From assembly GCA_946480085.1 (NCBI GenBank), contig CAMLHZ010000006.1:143367-207366 (forward strand): a stretch of 64,000 bases of DNA, read 5' to 3'. Within the stretch, counting starts at the first letter, position 1. The number at the start of each line of letters is the position of its first letter. The notes beneath the pieces are model-generated. The model made no database searches and had not been told where the DNA came from. It saw only the letters and a program-made list of their open reading frames with translations. Shown here one piece after another: positions 27,196 to 38,000 of the stretch. The translations under genes were made by a program, and so were the position numbers. Source of the stretch: an uncultured Flavobacteriales bacterium. Lineage in GTDB: Bacteria; Bacteroidota; Bacteroidia; Flavobacteriales; Crocinitomicaceae.

Positions 27196-28161
27196 TTAGT
27201 TCTTGTGTGTTAAGTAAAGGTAAACCGGCAAGTGGTCAGAATATCCTCCATGATAATAGTCGCCGCTATAACTGGAATTCGGGATTTGGTCACCACTATC
27301 GAAGGTGTGCAGCAAACGTTGATCACGAAGAATAAACGCATTGTTTTTGTGGACTTCCAATCCATTTTTTCCCTGAAGTAATCCTTGCGAAACGATCAAT
27401 TGATCAAAGACTTCCCATTTTTCATTATGAACATGAGTTCCTTCGCCTTTTTTGTGCTCCTCTATCAACAAATTAATCAAATCTCCAGGCTGTTGTTCAT
27501 GCTGACCCTTCGCTCTCAAGATGGAATGAATGCTTTTGTTGACCGGTGTGTCGTTGAAATCACCCATCACAATAATATTGGCTTCCGAATCTGAACGTAG
27601 AATTTCGTCAATTTCTCTTCTTAGAATTTCAGCAGTTCCCAATCTTCTGCTTTCAGATTCTATAATTCCTTCCCGACGAGATGGCCAGTGATTCACAAAG
27701 AAATGAACACGACTTCCACTGGATAGTCGACCTTGAATATGCAATATGTCTCGCGTTCTGAAATACGGTTCGTCATCCAGATTAACGACAATTTTCGTTT
27801 CCAGTTCTATAGTCATCAAACTCGGATTGTACAGGAAAGCACAATCAATTCCACGTTTATCATCCGAATCGAAATGCACTATGCGAAGATTGAAATTCTT
27901 CAAAACGTCGGTGTTTACCAAGGCTTCTAATACGTCTCTGTTTTCAATTTCTGCCAAACCAATTGCAAGCGGTGTTTTTGTTTCGAAAAAAGTGAGCACC
28001 TGTCCCAAATTTTTGAGTTTTTCCTGATAACGCTCTTCGTCCCATTGCTTTTCTCCTTCAGGTGTAAACTCTTCGTCGCCCCGAACATGCGGATCGTCAA
28101 ATGTATCAAACAGATTTTCAACATTGTAAAAGAGAATAGGATGTAGCGAAATGTCGGACAT
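27196..28161 (-). CDS. Endonuclease/exonuclease/phosphatase family protein
   Basis: 321 aa with no signal peptide. Motifs in order: FYNVENLFDTFDDP (substrate Asn), AIGLAEIENRDVLEAL (catalytic Glu), FFVNHWPSRREG (His), IVMGDFNDTPVNKSI (DxN) and GGYSDHLPVYLYL (SDH). All metal and catalytic residues of the DNase I-like EEP superfamily are present. The NVENLFD opening is typical of the Bacteroidota group annotated as endonuclease or hydrolase. The substrate (nucleic acid or phosphoester) is not defined by sequence. Convergent with the methyltransferase gene. Confidence 0.9.
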   Translation of the reverse strand: MSDISLHPILFYNVENLFDTFDDPHVRGDEEFTPEGEKQWDEERYQEKLKNLGQVLTFFETKTPLAIGLAEIENRDVLEALVNTDVLKNFNLRIVHFDSDDKRGIDCAFLYNPSLMTIELETKIVVNLDDEPYFRTRDILHIQGRLSSGSRVHFFVNHWPSRREGIIESESRRLGTAEILRREIDEILRSDSEANIIVMGDFNDTPVNKSIHSILRAKGQHEQQPGDLINLLIEEHKKGEGTHVHNEKWEVFDQLIVSQGLLQGKNGLEVHKNNAFILRDQRLLHTFDSGDQIPNSSYSGDYYHGGYSDHLPVYLYLTHKN

Positions 28162-28230
28162 AGCTGAAAATTATGGTAGAAATTTAGGGAAAATTGCTGT
28201 CTTGTAAAAATCAATTTCTCTGTTTTCCTG

Positions 28231-28238
28231 TACCTTTG
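28231..28238 (+). promoter_or_regulatory. TAnnTTTG box upstream of the Dph6-like gene
   Basis: TACCTTTG lies 5 bp before the ATG at 28243, matching the Bacteroidota -7 box and implying a leaderless or nearly leaderless mRNA. No clear -33 element was found at normal spacing. Confidence 0.5.
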
Positions 28239-28242
28239 ATCT

Positions 28243-29112
28243 ATGGGAGAAAAAGCTGTTGTTCTTTGGTCGGGTGGGAAAGATTGTAATCTCTCTTTAC
28301 ATTTAGCGAAGGAGAAAGGATATGATGTTTTGGCACTTGTTACCTTTTATTCTTCGTCCACAGAGTTCAGAGCCCATGCAAAGGAATTGATGGATCTCCA
28401 ATCGAAATCGCTGGGAATTCCTCATATGCTTTTACAAGTTGAAGAACCTTTTGCCGAAAACTACGAAGTTCAGCTTGTAAAGTTGAAAACCCAGTTGGGA
28501 ATTGAAGTAGTGATCTCTGGTGATATTTCTGAGGTTCATGGAAATTCAAATTGGATTTCGGATAGAGCCGCTGCTGTTAAACTGCAAACATTTCTCCCAC
28601 TTTGGCATGCTGAAAGGGCAGAAGTGATGAAGCAGTTACTCAATTCGAACTTTGAAGTTGTATTGTCAATGGTGAAAGAGCCGTGGTTCGATACCAGCTT
28701 TCTCGGTCGAAAAATCACTCCTGAATTAATTGACGAGTTTCAACGTTTAGGGAAAGAAAATGGATTAGATTTTTGCGGTGAGCAGGGAGAATACCATACG
28801 ATGGTATTAAACGGACCTGGTTATCGTTCACCAATTACGATTGAAAAATTCAGTACTGAGAAGTATAACGAAATGTTTCACTTTACAGATTTGAAGATTT
28901 CGTTGAATGCTAACTATGATGTGCCACAATTGGAGAAGCATAAAATCTGCGTCAGCTGTGGAATCCCTTTTTCATGTTATACAAGCGGTTGCTGGTGTGC
29001 AGGTCTTCCGATGATTATGCCAATGGAGAACATTACAGATTGTTTATGTCCGAATTGTTTGAAAGCAGAGATCAATAGAAAATTGGAAGAGAATAATTTG
29101 AATTCGATCTAA
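28243..29112 (+). CDS. Dph6-type ATP pyrophosphatase fused to a cysteine-rich CWC domain
   Basis: 289 aa. N-terminal VVLWSGGKDCNLSLH holds the PP-loop SGGKD (10-14) of adenine nucleotide alpha hydrolases. Further segments VLALVTFYS, VVISGDI, PLWH and GEQGEYHTMVLNGP match the diphthine-ammonia ligase/Dph6 group. Bacteria lack diphthamide, so another amidation or thiolation is more likely. Residues 236-272 add eight cysteines in CVSCG...SC..GCWCAGLP...CLCPNCL, the pattern of the small Cys-rich CWC family, probably Zn-binding. The fusion is unbroken in frame. The stop overlaps the next ATG by one base (TAATG), so the neighbour is translationally coupled. Confidence 0.87.
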   Translation: MGEKAVVLWSGGKDCNLSLHLAKEKGYDVLALVTFYSSSTEFRAHAKELMDLQSKSLGIPHMLLQVEEPFAENYEVQLVKLKTQLGIEVVISGDISEVHGNSNWISDRAAAVKLQTFLPLWHAERAEVMKQLLNSNFEVVLSMVKEPWFDTSFLGRKITPELIDEFQRLGKENGLDFCGEQGEYHTMVLNGPGYRSPITIEKFSTEKYNEMFHFTDLKISLNANYDVPQLEKHKICVSCGIPFSCYTSGCWCAGLPMIMPMENITDCLCPNCLKAEINRKLEENNLNSI

Positions 29113-30041
29113 TGATATTAGTAGCTTTTACTTTTACGAGATACCGTTTAATTTTCGGTTTGAAGTCCTTTACTTTGAAAAAATTGAGTTTAACCGATTT
29201 GGGTGGGGTAACTCAGGGGCTTCCGAATGACTCAAAGCTGGTTATTATTCAAGATTACTTTCATATTTTAGGGATTCCCGCTTTTCCAATACGTAGAAGA
29301 TTTTCGTTTGAAATGTGTGGAGAAAAATCTGCGATTCCAGTTAATTTGCAGCGAATAATCGATCAACCGTATCCTAGAGTAAGAGGCAAATGGTACTCCT
29401 GGACTTTTTTAATAGCAATAGGTTTGGTAGTTATCGCAGGAATAATCTCTTCAATAATGCATAGCCACGATGAGCAAAAGGTAATGCTTGAAATTCAGGA
29501 GCAGGCTATGCTTGAAAATAAGGCAGAAATAACGAGACAACTGAAAAAGGATGAAGAGATGTTTGATAATCCACAAACCGGATTCATTGTTTTGGTTCAA
29601 GGAAGCAATCCTTATATTGATCGGTACAACATTGTACATGACGCACAATATCAGTTTGAGGTTATAAAGGTTACCAGAGATAGTGTTCAGATATTGTTGG
29701 ATAGAATGAATGATTTAGACAATAAGATGCGTCGAGAAGCCCATTCGGGAGCACTTAATTTGCCTATTGATTCTTTAGAAGCGAGAATTCGTTATAGAGA
29801 AAACAACTGGAATCAATCGTCTTTTATGGATTCGGTGAGAATCGTTTATTCAAAACAAGAAATGATGCAAAAAATGGTTGTTTTGAACCTGGAAAATTAT
29901 GTCAATAAATATGAGATTGTAAACATTTCTTTGACCGAATTCAGAAGCTTGAAATCAACATTGAATGTAGATAAGAGCGTTGATATAAAAGCCTTTTCCA
30001 AAATAGGAGCTGGTTGGGTGAAAGTTATTCAGAGTTATTGA
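29112..30041 (+). CDS. Membrane protein of unknown function, coupled to the Dph6-like gene
   Basis: 309 aa. An N-terminal soluble part has LVIIQDYFHILGIPAFPI, a motif I associate with an unnamed family of Bacteroidota membrane proteins. One clear membrane helix follows (about 97-118, WTFLIAIGLVVIAGIISSI), then a charged helical stretch (QKVMLEIQEQAMLENKAEITRQLKKDEEMF) that may be a coiled coil, and a soluble C-terminal domain. No catalytic motif. The start codon overlaps the stop of the upstream gene (TAATG), which supports this start and suggests shared function. Convergent with the giant gene ending at 30083. Confidence 0.7.
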   Translation: MILVAFTFTRYRLIFGLKSFTLKKLSLTDLGGVTQGLPNDSKLVIIQDYFHILGIPAFPIRRRFSFEMCGEKSAIPVNLQRIIDQPYPRVRGKWYSWTFLIAIGLVVIAGIISSIMHSHDEQKVMLEIQEQAMLENKAEITRQLKKDEEMFDNPQTGFIVLVQGSNPYIDRYNIVHDAQYQFEVIKVTRDSVQILLDRMNDLDNKMRREAHSGALNLPIDSLEARIRYRENNWNQSSFMDSVRIVYSKQEMMQKMVVLNLENYVNKYEIVNISLTEFRSLKSTLNVDKSVDIKAFSKIGAGWVKVIQSY

Positions 30042-30082
30042 GATGCGTTCATTTTAAGGCTCCTTATTGAAGAGGACGCTGG

Positions 30083-33000
30083 TTATTTGACCAAATGAAT
30101 AAACCCTTGTTTCATTCCTGTTTTGTCTGATTTTCCTTTTGGATAATAGATATAGAAATAAACACCTTCATTTAAACCTTCGCCATCAAATGTGTTTTCA
30201 TAAGGTGCAGCATGAAATATTGGGTTGCCCCAGCGATTAACGATGAACAATTCATTTTCTAGCTGCGAGAAAACATCATCAAAGTAGAAGAAATCATTTA
30301 TTCCATCGCCGTTTGGTGTAACCACATTTGGAAGCGGTCCAGCACAATCAACCGTTTCTACAAACAAAGTGTCGAAGTAAACACAACCCGATTGCGTGGT
30401 GATTTGAAGTACAAAATCCTGATTTCCGGTAATTGGAAGTTCAGTTGTATTTCCTAAACCAAGCCAGGTGTAAGAATTGGTGTCGTTAGGGAAGTAGTAA
30501 GTGTAAATATCGTTCAAACAGAAAATCGTGTCTGGCAATAAATTAAGATTTGGCGGTAGAATAGCATTTATGGTCAGGAAATCTGAATATTCGCAGCCCA
30601 AACTGTCCCAGGTATGAATGGTGTGTGTGCCCGAATTTTCTTCAGTTAGAATAAAGTCGACCTGATTATCATCCGTGAAATCTCCAAACGGTGTTTCCCA
30701 GAATATGCTGTCCGAATTTGTCGTAACTACAATGTTTCCGGGTGTATCCTCACAAAACGTAGCAAAGTTAATTTGTGTTGAGAATTGTCGGTCAGAGCCA
30801 TGAACCACAATGGTTCCGATATTCGTTGGACAAGCATTTTGGTCGTAACCAACAACAGTTACATTGGGATAACTATTCTCACCGGAGAATGTCACTTCAA
30901 AATCATCTTCATTCTGAAAAGGACTGGACCATTGAACCGAATCTAAATTGTTATTCAGTACAGATATTACTTCTGTTTCGTCGGCACAAAGTTTCAATGT
31001 GTCGTTTGACAATGAAAGCGCTGTTTGCGGATGAAGAGTGATAATTTCTACCACGGTTTGTGAGTAGCAAGAATTGGCAACCGTTACGGATAAGTTGTTA
31101 TCACTTTCAATTGATGAATACGGAATAGAAATTGGGTTGATATCTCCAACAAAAGTGTTCCCGCAGTACCATTCGATGGTTGCACTGTCAGGAATTCCGT
31201 CAATGTAGTAAACACCGTCTTCGTTATAACACAAGCTATTGTCGCCCAGGATATTTCCTATATCGAATGTTCCATCAATGATCACAACACTATCTAAAAT
31301 AGTTGTTCCACACTGTGTTAATTCTACGATATATACGCCGGGTGAAGAAACAATCAGACTATCTGCCGTAGAGCCTCCATTTTGCCATTCAATATCAATG
31401 TTTCCGGAATGGGTAATGTGGATGGTTGCGCTTTCGTTTGCACACAAAACGGCATCCGGATCAACGGATAACGTTGGAGTAGAATATTGGAAAACTTCGA
31501 ACGGATTGGCAACCAGCGAACAGCCATCGGCATCGATCACATGACATTCGTAAAGCCCAATATCCTGAACATAAACTACGGAAGTGTGTGATAAGGTGTC
31601 ACCATTCTGATTGATCCAGGCATAAGTTGTATAGAAGTTCGGAACAGCCAATTCAATCGAATCTCCCGGACAAACAACTCCATCAGGAACATTAGTGGTT
31701 ATTACCGGAGGCATTTTCAATCCCAAATACTGATTGAATAAGATGTAAACGTAACATCCTGTCACGGAATCTGTGATTGTTCCGCTATACGTGTACCATC
31801 CGGGAGTGTTAATCAATAAACTATCGTAGTTATTTGTCCAGATAGGATCAGGTCCGCTCCAGCTTAGATCCGAGTTTGGATTTCCCGAAATCAAGTAATC
31901 AGAATCACCCGGACAAAGTAATGAAGGACCAGTTACCATTGGATTCCAGCTAGGATTTTGGTTAACAGTTATGTAAAACTGCTGCGAGGTGTGGTACCAA
32001 ACAGTATCTACACCGCACAAGTTGTCATAACCAACAACAACGGTCATTTCAACGGTATACCAACCTGAAGTTACAGGTGAAAAAACGGCAGTTGCTGTAT
32101 CAAAATTGGGAACAGGTATTCCATTGATTTCCCACATTACAGTGTCAACCGGAATTTCTATCTGGGGAACGTAATTCGGAATAGTATTTACAAACAGATC
32201 AATTCCATGAAATTCAACCGGATTTCCTTGACAAACCTGCACTGAGTCACCTGTTGGAACATCAGTTGCCATTACAATTCCTGGTGAAAGTGTATCTGGA
32301 TCTAGCGCCAAATCCAAAATAAAAATGAACTCACCGTTATTCATACAATATTCATTTTCGACATGAACACTGTATTGAATTCCTGTATCAATCACATGTG
32401 GACCAGGTCCTGTGTAGGTTTGATCCGGACCAATGAGTTCCAAAACAGAATTTGGATCTAAACCAGAAAATAAAAGCGAAACACTTTCGGGATAACAATA
32501 ATGATAATCCAAATAATTTGGACCACCCTGATTTACGTTTACACCATGATCATCAGTCAATAAAGGTAGAGTAGGTGTTGGTTCCAGAATTCCATGAATG
32601 GTATCCAAATCAAATTCACAATCATCAATACGTTCAACTCTTACCCAGTAATCACCCGTCGCTGAAATGGTGCTGAAAGCATTAGTTGTTCCGTCATACC
32701 ACAAATGATCATAAGCAGGACCGTAATGATAGTATGTCAACGGATCGTAATTCAATTCCGCAGTCAAACAAAAATGAACGGTATCGTTTTCAAGCGTCAC
32801 ATAATCCGGAATTTGATTAGCGCTTAAATGACCAACCAAACTATCGTTAGCCGGCGGCATAAAGAAATTGTAAGCTCCGTAAGTTGAATTCACGTGTGTT
32901 TCCAAAAATGAATTCTTGCTTTGGTCGCCAACTAAGTACAAATGAAATGGTTCTGAACCGTAAAAAGGGTTGAAAGTATAGTTGTTTCCACCAATAACCG

Positions 33001-34384
33001 GAGCTGTTCCTCCCTGAAAATTCAGATCTTGAGAATAACTTCCTGCGATAAAGGGTTTGTTGTTTTGGTAAGCCGAAATTCCTTTTCCTTCGTCATCCAT
33101 TTTACCACCAAAATGTTTTACATAGCTGCGTGAGCCATTATTTTCCACCTTGATGAGGTAAGGATCCTTGTAACCAACAGAACTGAACAAATATTCAGTT
33201 GTGTCCTGAAGTTGTGACAAATCACACTTGAAATGTCCCGTAATGTAAATGCCGTTTGCCGGATCAATAGCTAGTGAACGTGCTGAAAGTTCATTGTCGG
33301 AACCCAATGTATTGTTCCAGATATGCTGACCATTTGCATTGGTTTTTACCCAGAAGATTTGTTTATCGTACGGATTTTGAATGTTGACAATTGCGCTTTG
33401 GTTGACATAAGTCATATTTCCAAGGAAATCTCCAATAACAATTGATTCATTGTCCTGATTAATCTCTACTTCGTAAGGAACAACCATTCCTGCTTTAAAG
33501 AGGTTAAAGAATTGAAATTGTCCGGCTGAATTTAGCTTCGCCAGATAACCAATATTGAAACCGTTGTTGGTAATGGTATTTCCTGCAAAAACAAGCGTAT
33601 CAGAAAATTGTCCGGTGAGGAAAACGTTATTTTGGAAATCCACATCAACAGAAAGTCCTCTATCGTCGTAGTCTGCAGTTCCGGTTACAGTCCAAAGTGG
33701 ATTTCCAGAACTATCGTATTTCAAAACGAAAATATCGAAACTTGGATTTCCAGTGTTTGGATTAGGGGTACTCACTAAGCTGGAACTTCCAATGGTAGAA
33801 TTTCCCTGGTATTCTCCGGTAATAATGACATTATTATTGTTATCAACGGCTAATTTATATCCATTTTCAATTCCTGAACCACCTTCTTTGCGAGCCCAGA
33901 GAATATTTCCTGCAGGGTCCATCTTTACAATGAAAATGTCTTTTGAATTGGAGTTTGACGTCAAGGTTGTACTTCCAAAAGTGACTGTTCCGAAGAAAGA
34001 ACCGCAAACAACGATATTTTGATCGGGACCAATAGCAACGTCTACCGCACGGTCGTCTTGAGAACCTCCGAATTGGGTGATCCAAAGAACGTCTCCGTTT
34101 GTTCCATATTTGGCTACATAGGCATCATTGCTTCCGTTGGTTCCGTTAAAACCGTTCATCGTACCAAAAGAAGTTTGTCCGGAGAAATAACCCGTAACAT
34201 AGCTTTGTCCTGAAAAATTGGTTTCTAAATCGGTTGCTTCATTAATGGTTTGACTAAAGGTGTTTGCTCCCCACCCTTGAGCGAAAGAGTGATTGGTAAA
34301 TAGCAAAGAAAAGAACAAAACAGAGCAAACCACATTTCGAAACGTAGTGCAATAATTGTTGAAAGACAGCTTTAGTAATGTCAA
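30083..34384 (-). CDS. Giant SBBP-repeat/CHU_C T9SS surface protein (copy B), start uncertain
   Basis: About 1433 aa. After a signal peptide ending HSFAQ|GW comes GANTFSQTINEATDLE, matching the N terminus of the paralogue at 35064-39767. About 400 residues of SBBP-type beta-propeller repeats follow (DAYVAKYGTNGDVLWITQFGG, DIFIVKMDPAGNILWARKEGG), then many Ig-like Cys-containing units and a terminal CHU_C domain (PNVVTPNGDGINDFFYFDD, VNRWGNPIFHA, FDGEGLNEGVYFYIYY). The only in-frame ATG is at 34567, 97 codons ahead of the cleavage site and overlapping the upstream gene. I place the start at TTG 34384; GTG 34333 is the alternative. The true ATG may have been lost. Surface-exposed, T9SS-exported; adhesion is inference. 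Confidence 0.82.
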   Translation of the reverse strand: MTLLKLSFNNYCTTFRNVVCSVLFFSLLFTNHSFAQGWGANTFSQTINEATDLETNFSGQSYVTGYFSGQTSFGTMNGFNGTNGSNDAYVAKYGTNGDVLWITQFGGSQDDRAVDVAIGPDQNIVVCGSFFGTVTFGSTTLTSNSNSKDIFIVKMDPAGNILWARKEGGSGIENGYKLAVDNNNNVIITGEYQGNSTIGSSSLVSTPNPNTGNPSFDIFVLKYDSSGNPLWTVTGTADYDDRGLSVDVDFQNNVFLTGQFSDTLVFAGNTITNNGFNIGYLAKLNSAGQFQFFNLFKAGMVVPYEVEINQDNESIVIGDFLGNMTYVNQSAIVNIQNPYDKQIFWVKTNANGQHIWNNTLGSDNELSARSLAIDPANGIYITGHFKCDLSQLQDTTEYLFSSVGYKDPYLIKVENNGSRSYVKHFGGKMDDEGKGISAYQNNKPFIAGSYSQDLNFQGGTAPVIGGNNYTFNPFYGSEPFHLYLVGDQSKNSFLETHVNSTYGAYNFFMPPANDSLVGHLSANQIPDYVTLENDTVHFCLTAELNYDPLTYYHYGPAYDHLWYDGTTNAFSTISATGDYWVRVERIDDCEFDLDTIHGILEPTPTLPLLTDDHGVNVNQGGPNYLDYHYCYPESVSLLFSGLDPNSVLELIGPDQTYTGPGPHVIDTGIQYSVHVENEYCMNNGEFIFILDLALDPDTLSPGIVMATDVPTGDSVQVCQGNPVEFHGIDLFVNTIPNYVPQIEIPVDTVMWEINGIPVPNFDTATAVFSPVTSGWYTVEMTVVVGYDNLCGVDTVWYHTSQQFYITVNQNPSWNPMVTGPSLLCPGDSDYLISGNPNSDLSWSGPDPIWTNNYDSLLINTPGWYTYSGTITDSVTGCYVYILFNQYLGLKMPPVITTNVPDGVVCPGDSIELAVPNFYTTYAWINQNGDTLSHTSVVYVQDIGLYECHVIDADGCSLVANPFEVFQYSTPTLSVDPDAVLCANESATIHITHSGNIDIEWQNGGSTADSLIVSSPGVYIVELTQCGTTILDSVVIIDGTFDIGNILGDNSLCYNEDGVYYIDGIPDSATIEWYCGNTFVGDINPISIPYSSIESDNNLSVTVANSCYSQTVVEIITLHPQTALSLSNDTLKLCADETEVISVLNNNLDSVQWSSPFQNEDDFEVTFSGENSYPNVTVVGYDQNACPTNIGTIVVHGSDRQFSTQINFATFCEDTPGNIVVTTNSDSIFWETPFGDFTDDNQVDFILTEENSGTHTIHTWDSLGCEYSDFLTINAILPPNLNLLPDTIFCLNDIYTYYFPNDTNSYTWLGLGNTTELPITGNQDFVLQITTQSGCVYFDTLFVETVDCAGPLPNVVTPNGDGINDFFYFDDVFSQLENELFIVNRWGNPIFHAAPYENTFDGEGLNEGVYFYIYYPKGKSDKTGMKQGFIHLVK

Positions 34385-34533
34385 AGCAAAGTTCAGTTTT
34401 GTCCTTTTTCCTAAAGGTAAGGAGAATTCAAAAGAACAAACGTGCAAATGAATATTCGAGTTGCTTGTGTGTTTAAAATCCACGAATCTCAAACAAATTG
34501 TAAGAAAAAACCTTTTTTTGTTGACTTTACAAC

Positions 34534-35031
34534 TTAACTGAAGATGGCTTTGTATTCTTCGATACAATTTGCGCCATATTTCTTTTTCAGGTAATCTTTC
34601 ATCACCTTGTTGTAACCTGGGATGTCTTCACCTTCAGGATTATAAAAGATACAACAGCCTACATAGTCGAAATTAACCTTGTACTTTTTCCTGAACGCTG
34701 CGGACCTTTTTTCGTTTTCTTTAGGAAAGCCCTGAAATCCTCCTCGAATGACAATTTCAACCACACCTTGCTCAATCATTTTTTTAGCATTCTCAACGGT
34801 ATACGGGCAAGGGATACCAACAAAAGCAATGCTTGTCGAATTGGTGTCTGATAGGTATGAGCTTGTCAGAACCTGATGGATAATTGGTTTTAGGGGGGCC
34901 AGTTCAGGCGTTTCTGGTCTTACCGTATCTTTTTTAAAGACATACAACGAATCGAATTTCGCATCGTTCTCCTGAGCGAATGTTAAACCTGAAAAGCAAC
35001 AGAATAAAAGTACAAGAAGGTGATTTGTCAT
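34534..35031 (-). CDS. Small secreted protein, FEKKY-domain-like
   Basis: 165 aa with signal peptide 1-19 (GLTFAQ|EN). The C-terminal half FRKKYKVNFDYVGCCIFYNPEGEDIPGYNKVMKDYLKKKYGANC resembles the FEKKY-type domain of short Bacteroidota secreted proteins (KKY, GC, YN..M..YL..KYG). Three to four Cys could form disulfides. It lies between two giant paralogous CHU_C proteins on the same strand, 32 bp after the upstream one, so the three are probably one operon (39767 to 30083). Its role is unknown; it may assist or modify the surface proteins, but that is only context. Confidence 0.7.
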   Translation of the reverse strand: MTNHLLVLLFCCFSGLTFAQENDAKFDSLYVFKKDTVRPETPELAPLKPIIHQVLTSSYLSDTNSTSIAFVGIPCPYTVENAKKMIEQGVVEIVIRGGFQGFPKENEKRSAAFRKKYKVNFDYVGCCIFYNPEGEDIPGYNKVMKDYLKKKYGANCIEEYKAIFS

Positions 35032-35063
35032 GCTGAAATCTAGAATACTGCGAATTTATACTA

Positions 35064-38000
35064 TTATCGAATCAATGTCAAGAATCCTTGTCTTCGATTT
35101 TCCGGATGCGCTTTTCCTTCCGGGTAATAGACATAAAAATAGACACCCTCATTAAGATTCTCACCATCGAAATCGTTGATGTAAGGACCAGCTTCGAAGA
35201 TCTTATTTCCGAATCTGTTGAAAAGAACCAACTCATTATTCAATTGAGAAAGTGCATCGTCGATAAAGAAATAATCATTCGTTCCGTCGCCGTTTGCCGT
35301 AATGAAATTCGGAATGGCGTCGTCGCAATCAACGGTTTCAACCACCAATGTATCAAAAGTTAAACAGCCTTGAGGCGTTGTAACGTTCAGTATCAGGTCC
35401 TGATTACTAAGAATGGGCAAATCCGTTGTATTTCCAAAGGTTGACCAGATATAAGTATTTGTATCGTTGGGGAAATAGAAAGTGAACACATCATTGATGC
35501 AATAAATCGAATCTGGTAAAATATCAATGTTCGGAATCAGATATTCAGGAACGTCTACAGAATCTGTGTAATGACAGCCTAAATTATCCCACAATTCAAC
35601 ATAGAACATTCCAGAGTGAGCAGCGTCTATTGCAAACGAAATGGTTGTTGTGTCGAACGTTCCAAACGGAGTTGTCCAAATTAAACTATCTGCATTTGTT
35701 TGAATAACAATTGATCCCGAATCTCCGGTACAGAAATTACTAAAATCGACCTCAATGTTACTGTTGAAATCTGGTGTAATTACCTGGATAGTATCGAGGT
35801 TTGAAATACATCCGTTATCGTCCATTCCGTAAACGGTGATAGGACCGTAGGTTAAATTTCCAGTTATTGTCAAATCGTCGTCTACAACTGTTCCCTGATA
35901 ACTGTTCCAAACGATGGAATCGAGATCAGTGTTCATTAAACTGAGAATTTCTGAATCATAGTAACAGAGCGAAATGCTGTCGTTTGCTAAAGCAATTTGT
36001 GGTTGAGGTAAAACGGTTACACTATCTGAAATGCTGGTGGCGTAACAATCGTTCGAAATTTGAACTGTGATAATAGTATTGTTATTCAAGGTGTTAAATG
36101 GAATTTGCATTGAATTGCCTACTCCAAGAAAACTTTGTCCGGAATACCAACTTGCTGTCTCAGTAGTTATGTTCACACTGAACAAGCCATTTTCGTTCTG
36201 ACAGAGAAGAGAATCACCGAATATTTCGTAATGGCCAAGTGAATCGAAAAGTGAAACGTTCACGGTTCCGTATGCCAACGGACATTCAGTGGACTGATAA
36301 GCCACAATGAAAGATGTATCCTGAACAACATTGTTCAAATGAAATTCATTATTAATGACAATCAACGAAGTATCGGAAGAGGTATACCAATTCAAAATGA
36401 ATGTGGAATTATCTTCCAGAACAACATTGTTTCCTACACAAACGGTTACCGACTCAATGTCAGGAATTACCGATTCGGGAACCTGAGTGATATTGATGGT
36501 ATTGGTGTTTGCAGTACAACCGTATTCGTTGGTTACAATTGCTGCATAAGCTCCGGCTTCGTATACAGGATATGCACCACCAGTTAGTTGACCATCATTC
36601 CATTCATACATCAAGTTGTTCGGATTTCCTAGAATCAACACCGTATCACCAAAGCACAAAATGGAATCAACAGCTGAAATAGAGGCAGAGAATGTGGCGT
36701 CGATGATTTCTATGGTGTCGGAAATGGTTATTCCACATTGACTGATTGCTACAGTATAAATTCCTGCGGTGTTCACAGTGATAGAGCTTCCTGTAGTGCC
36801 TGTTGGTGTCCAAACAAAACTTGGTGTTCCTGCATAAGCCACCTGGATGGTTACTGATTCACCTTCACAAAGAAATTCATCTGGCATAATCGTTATACTA
36901 GGAGTAGTATATTCTCTAAGTTCGAATGGAGGAGTGGTTAAATGACAATCTTCGTCATCCACCACATGGCAATAGTAAAATCCTAAATCTTCACCGTAAC
37001 ATTCATAGGTTTGAGATAAGCTATCTCCATTAGGTCCAATCCAATCGTAACTTTGATACGTGTTTTGAATGTACATTAAAACGGAATCGTAAGGACAAAC
37101 AATTGCATCGGCGGGATTAGAAACAATGTTCGGAGCCGTTTTAAGTGTAATGTTGTGCCATACGGCTTCCGGATTAGAACAACCTGTAATTGTATCTACA
37201 ACACTCCCGTGATATTGATAAGTGCCAGGAGCATTAACTTCTATACTGTCATTTAAGTTATTCCATATTATTCCAGGTCCAGTCCAGTTGAAATTTGGAT
37301 GCGGGTTGTTTACAACAAGAAATATTGAGCCATTTGGACAAAGCAGATTATCACCTGAAATTGTTCCTGACCAAGTAGGTAGAGGATTTACAGTGATATA
37401 AAATTGTCGTGTCACATGATAATTCGTAGTATCTATTCCGCATAAATTGTCGTACCCGGTAGAAAAATATAAGTCAACGGTGTACCAACCAGAACTGCTA
37501 GGTGTGAAGTAGGTATGTACGTTCGGATAATTGTTGTATTGAGAGCCGTTAATCGTCCAAACAATGTTCGTGACAGGAGATTGAATATCTGGGGAGTAAG
37601 TTGCTAATGGATTGGTGAATAAATCAATTCCACTAAAATACACTGAATGATTTGCGCAGATAGTAAGTGAGTCTCCAGTCGAATTAGCGTTTTGCATAAC
37701 GATTTGAGGAGACACCGAATCATTTGGCAGTACATAATCCAAATTGAAGTGAAAATCACCCATAGCTTGACAATATTCGTTATTGACAATTACATGGTAC
37801 CAGCCTTCATTTTGTATACTGAATGGCCCGGTTCCAATTAAATTTGAACCATTTGGAACTGTTGTCAATAATGTGCTGCCTGAATCTAAACCTGAATAAG
37901 TAATTTCTATACTTTCCGGAGCACAATAATGGTAATTGTTGTAATGAGGGCCAGGATTGAATACGTTCACGTTGTGATCATCAGATAATAATGGTAAAAC

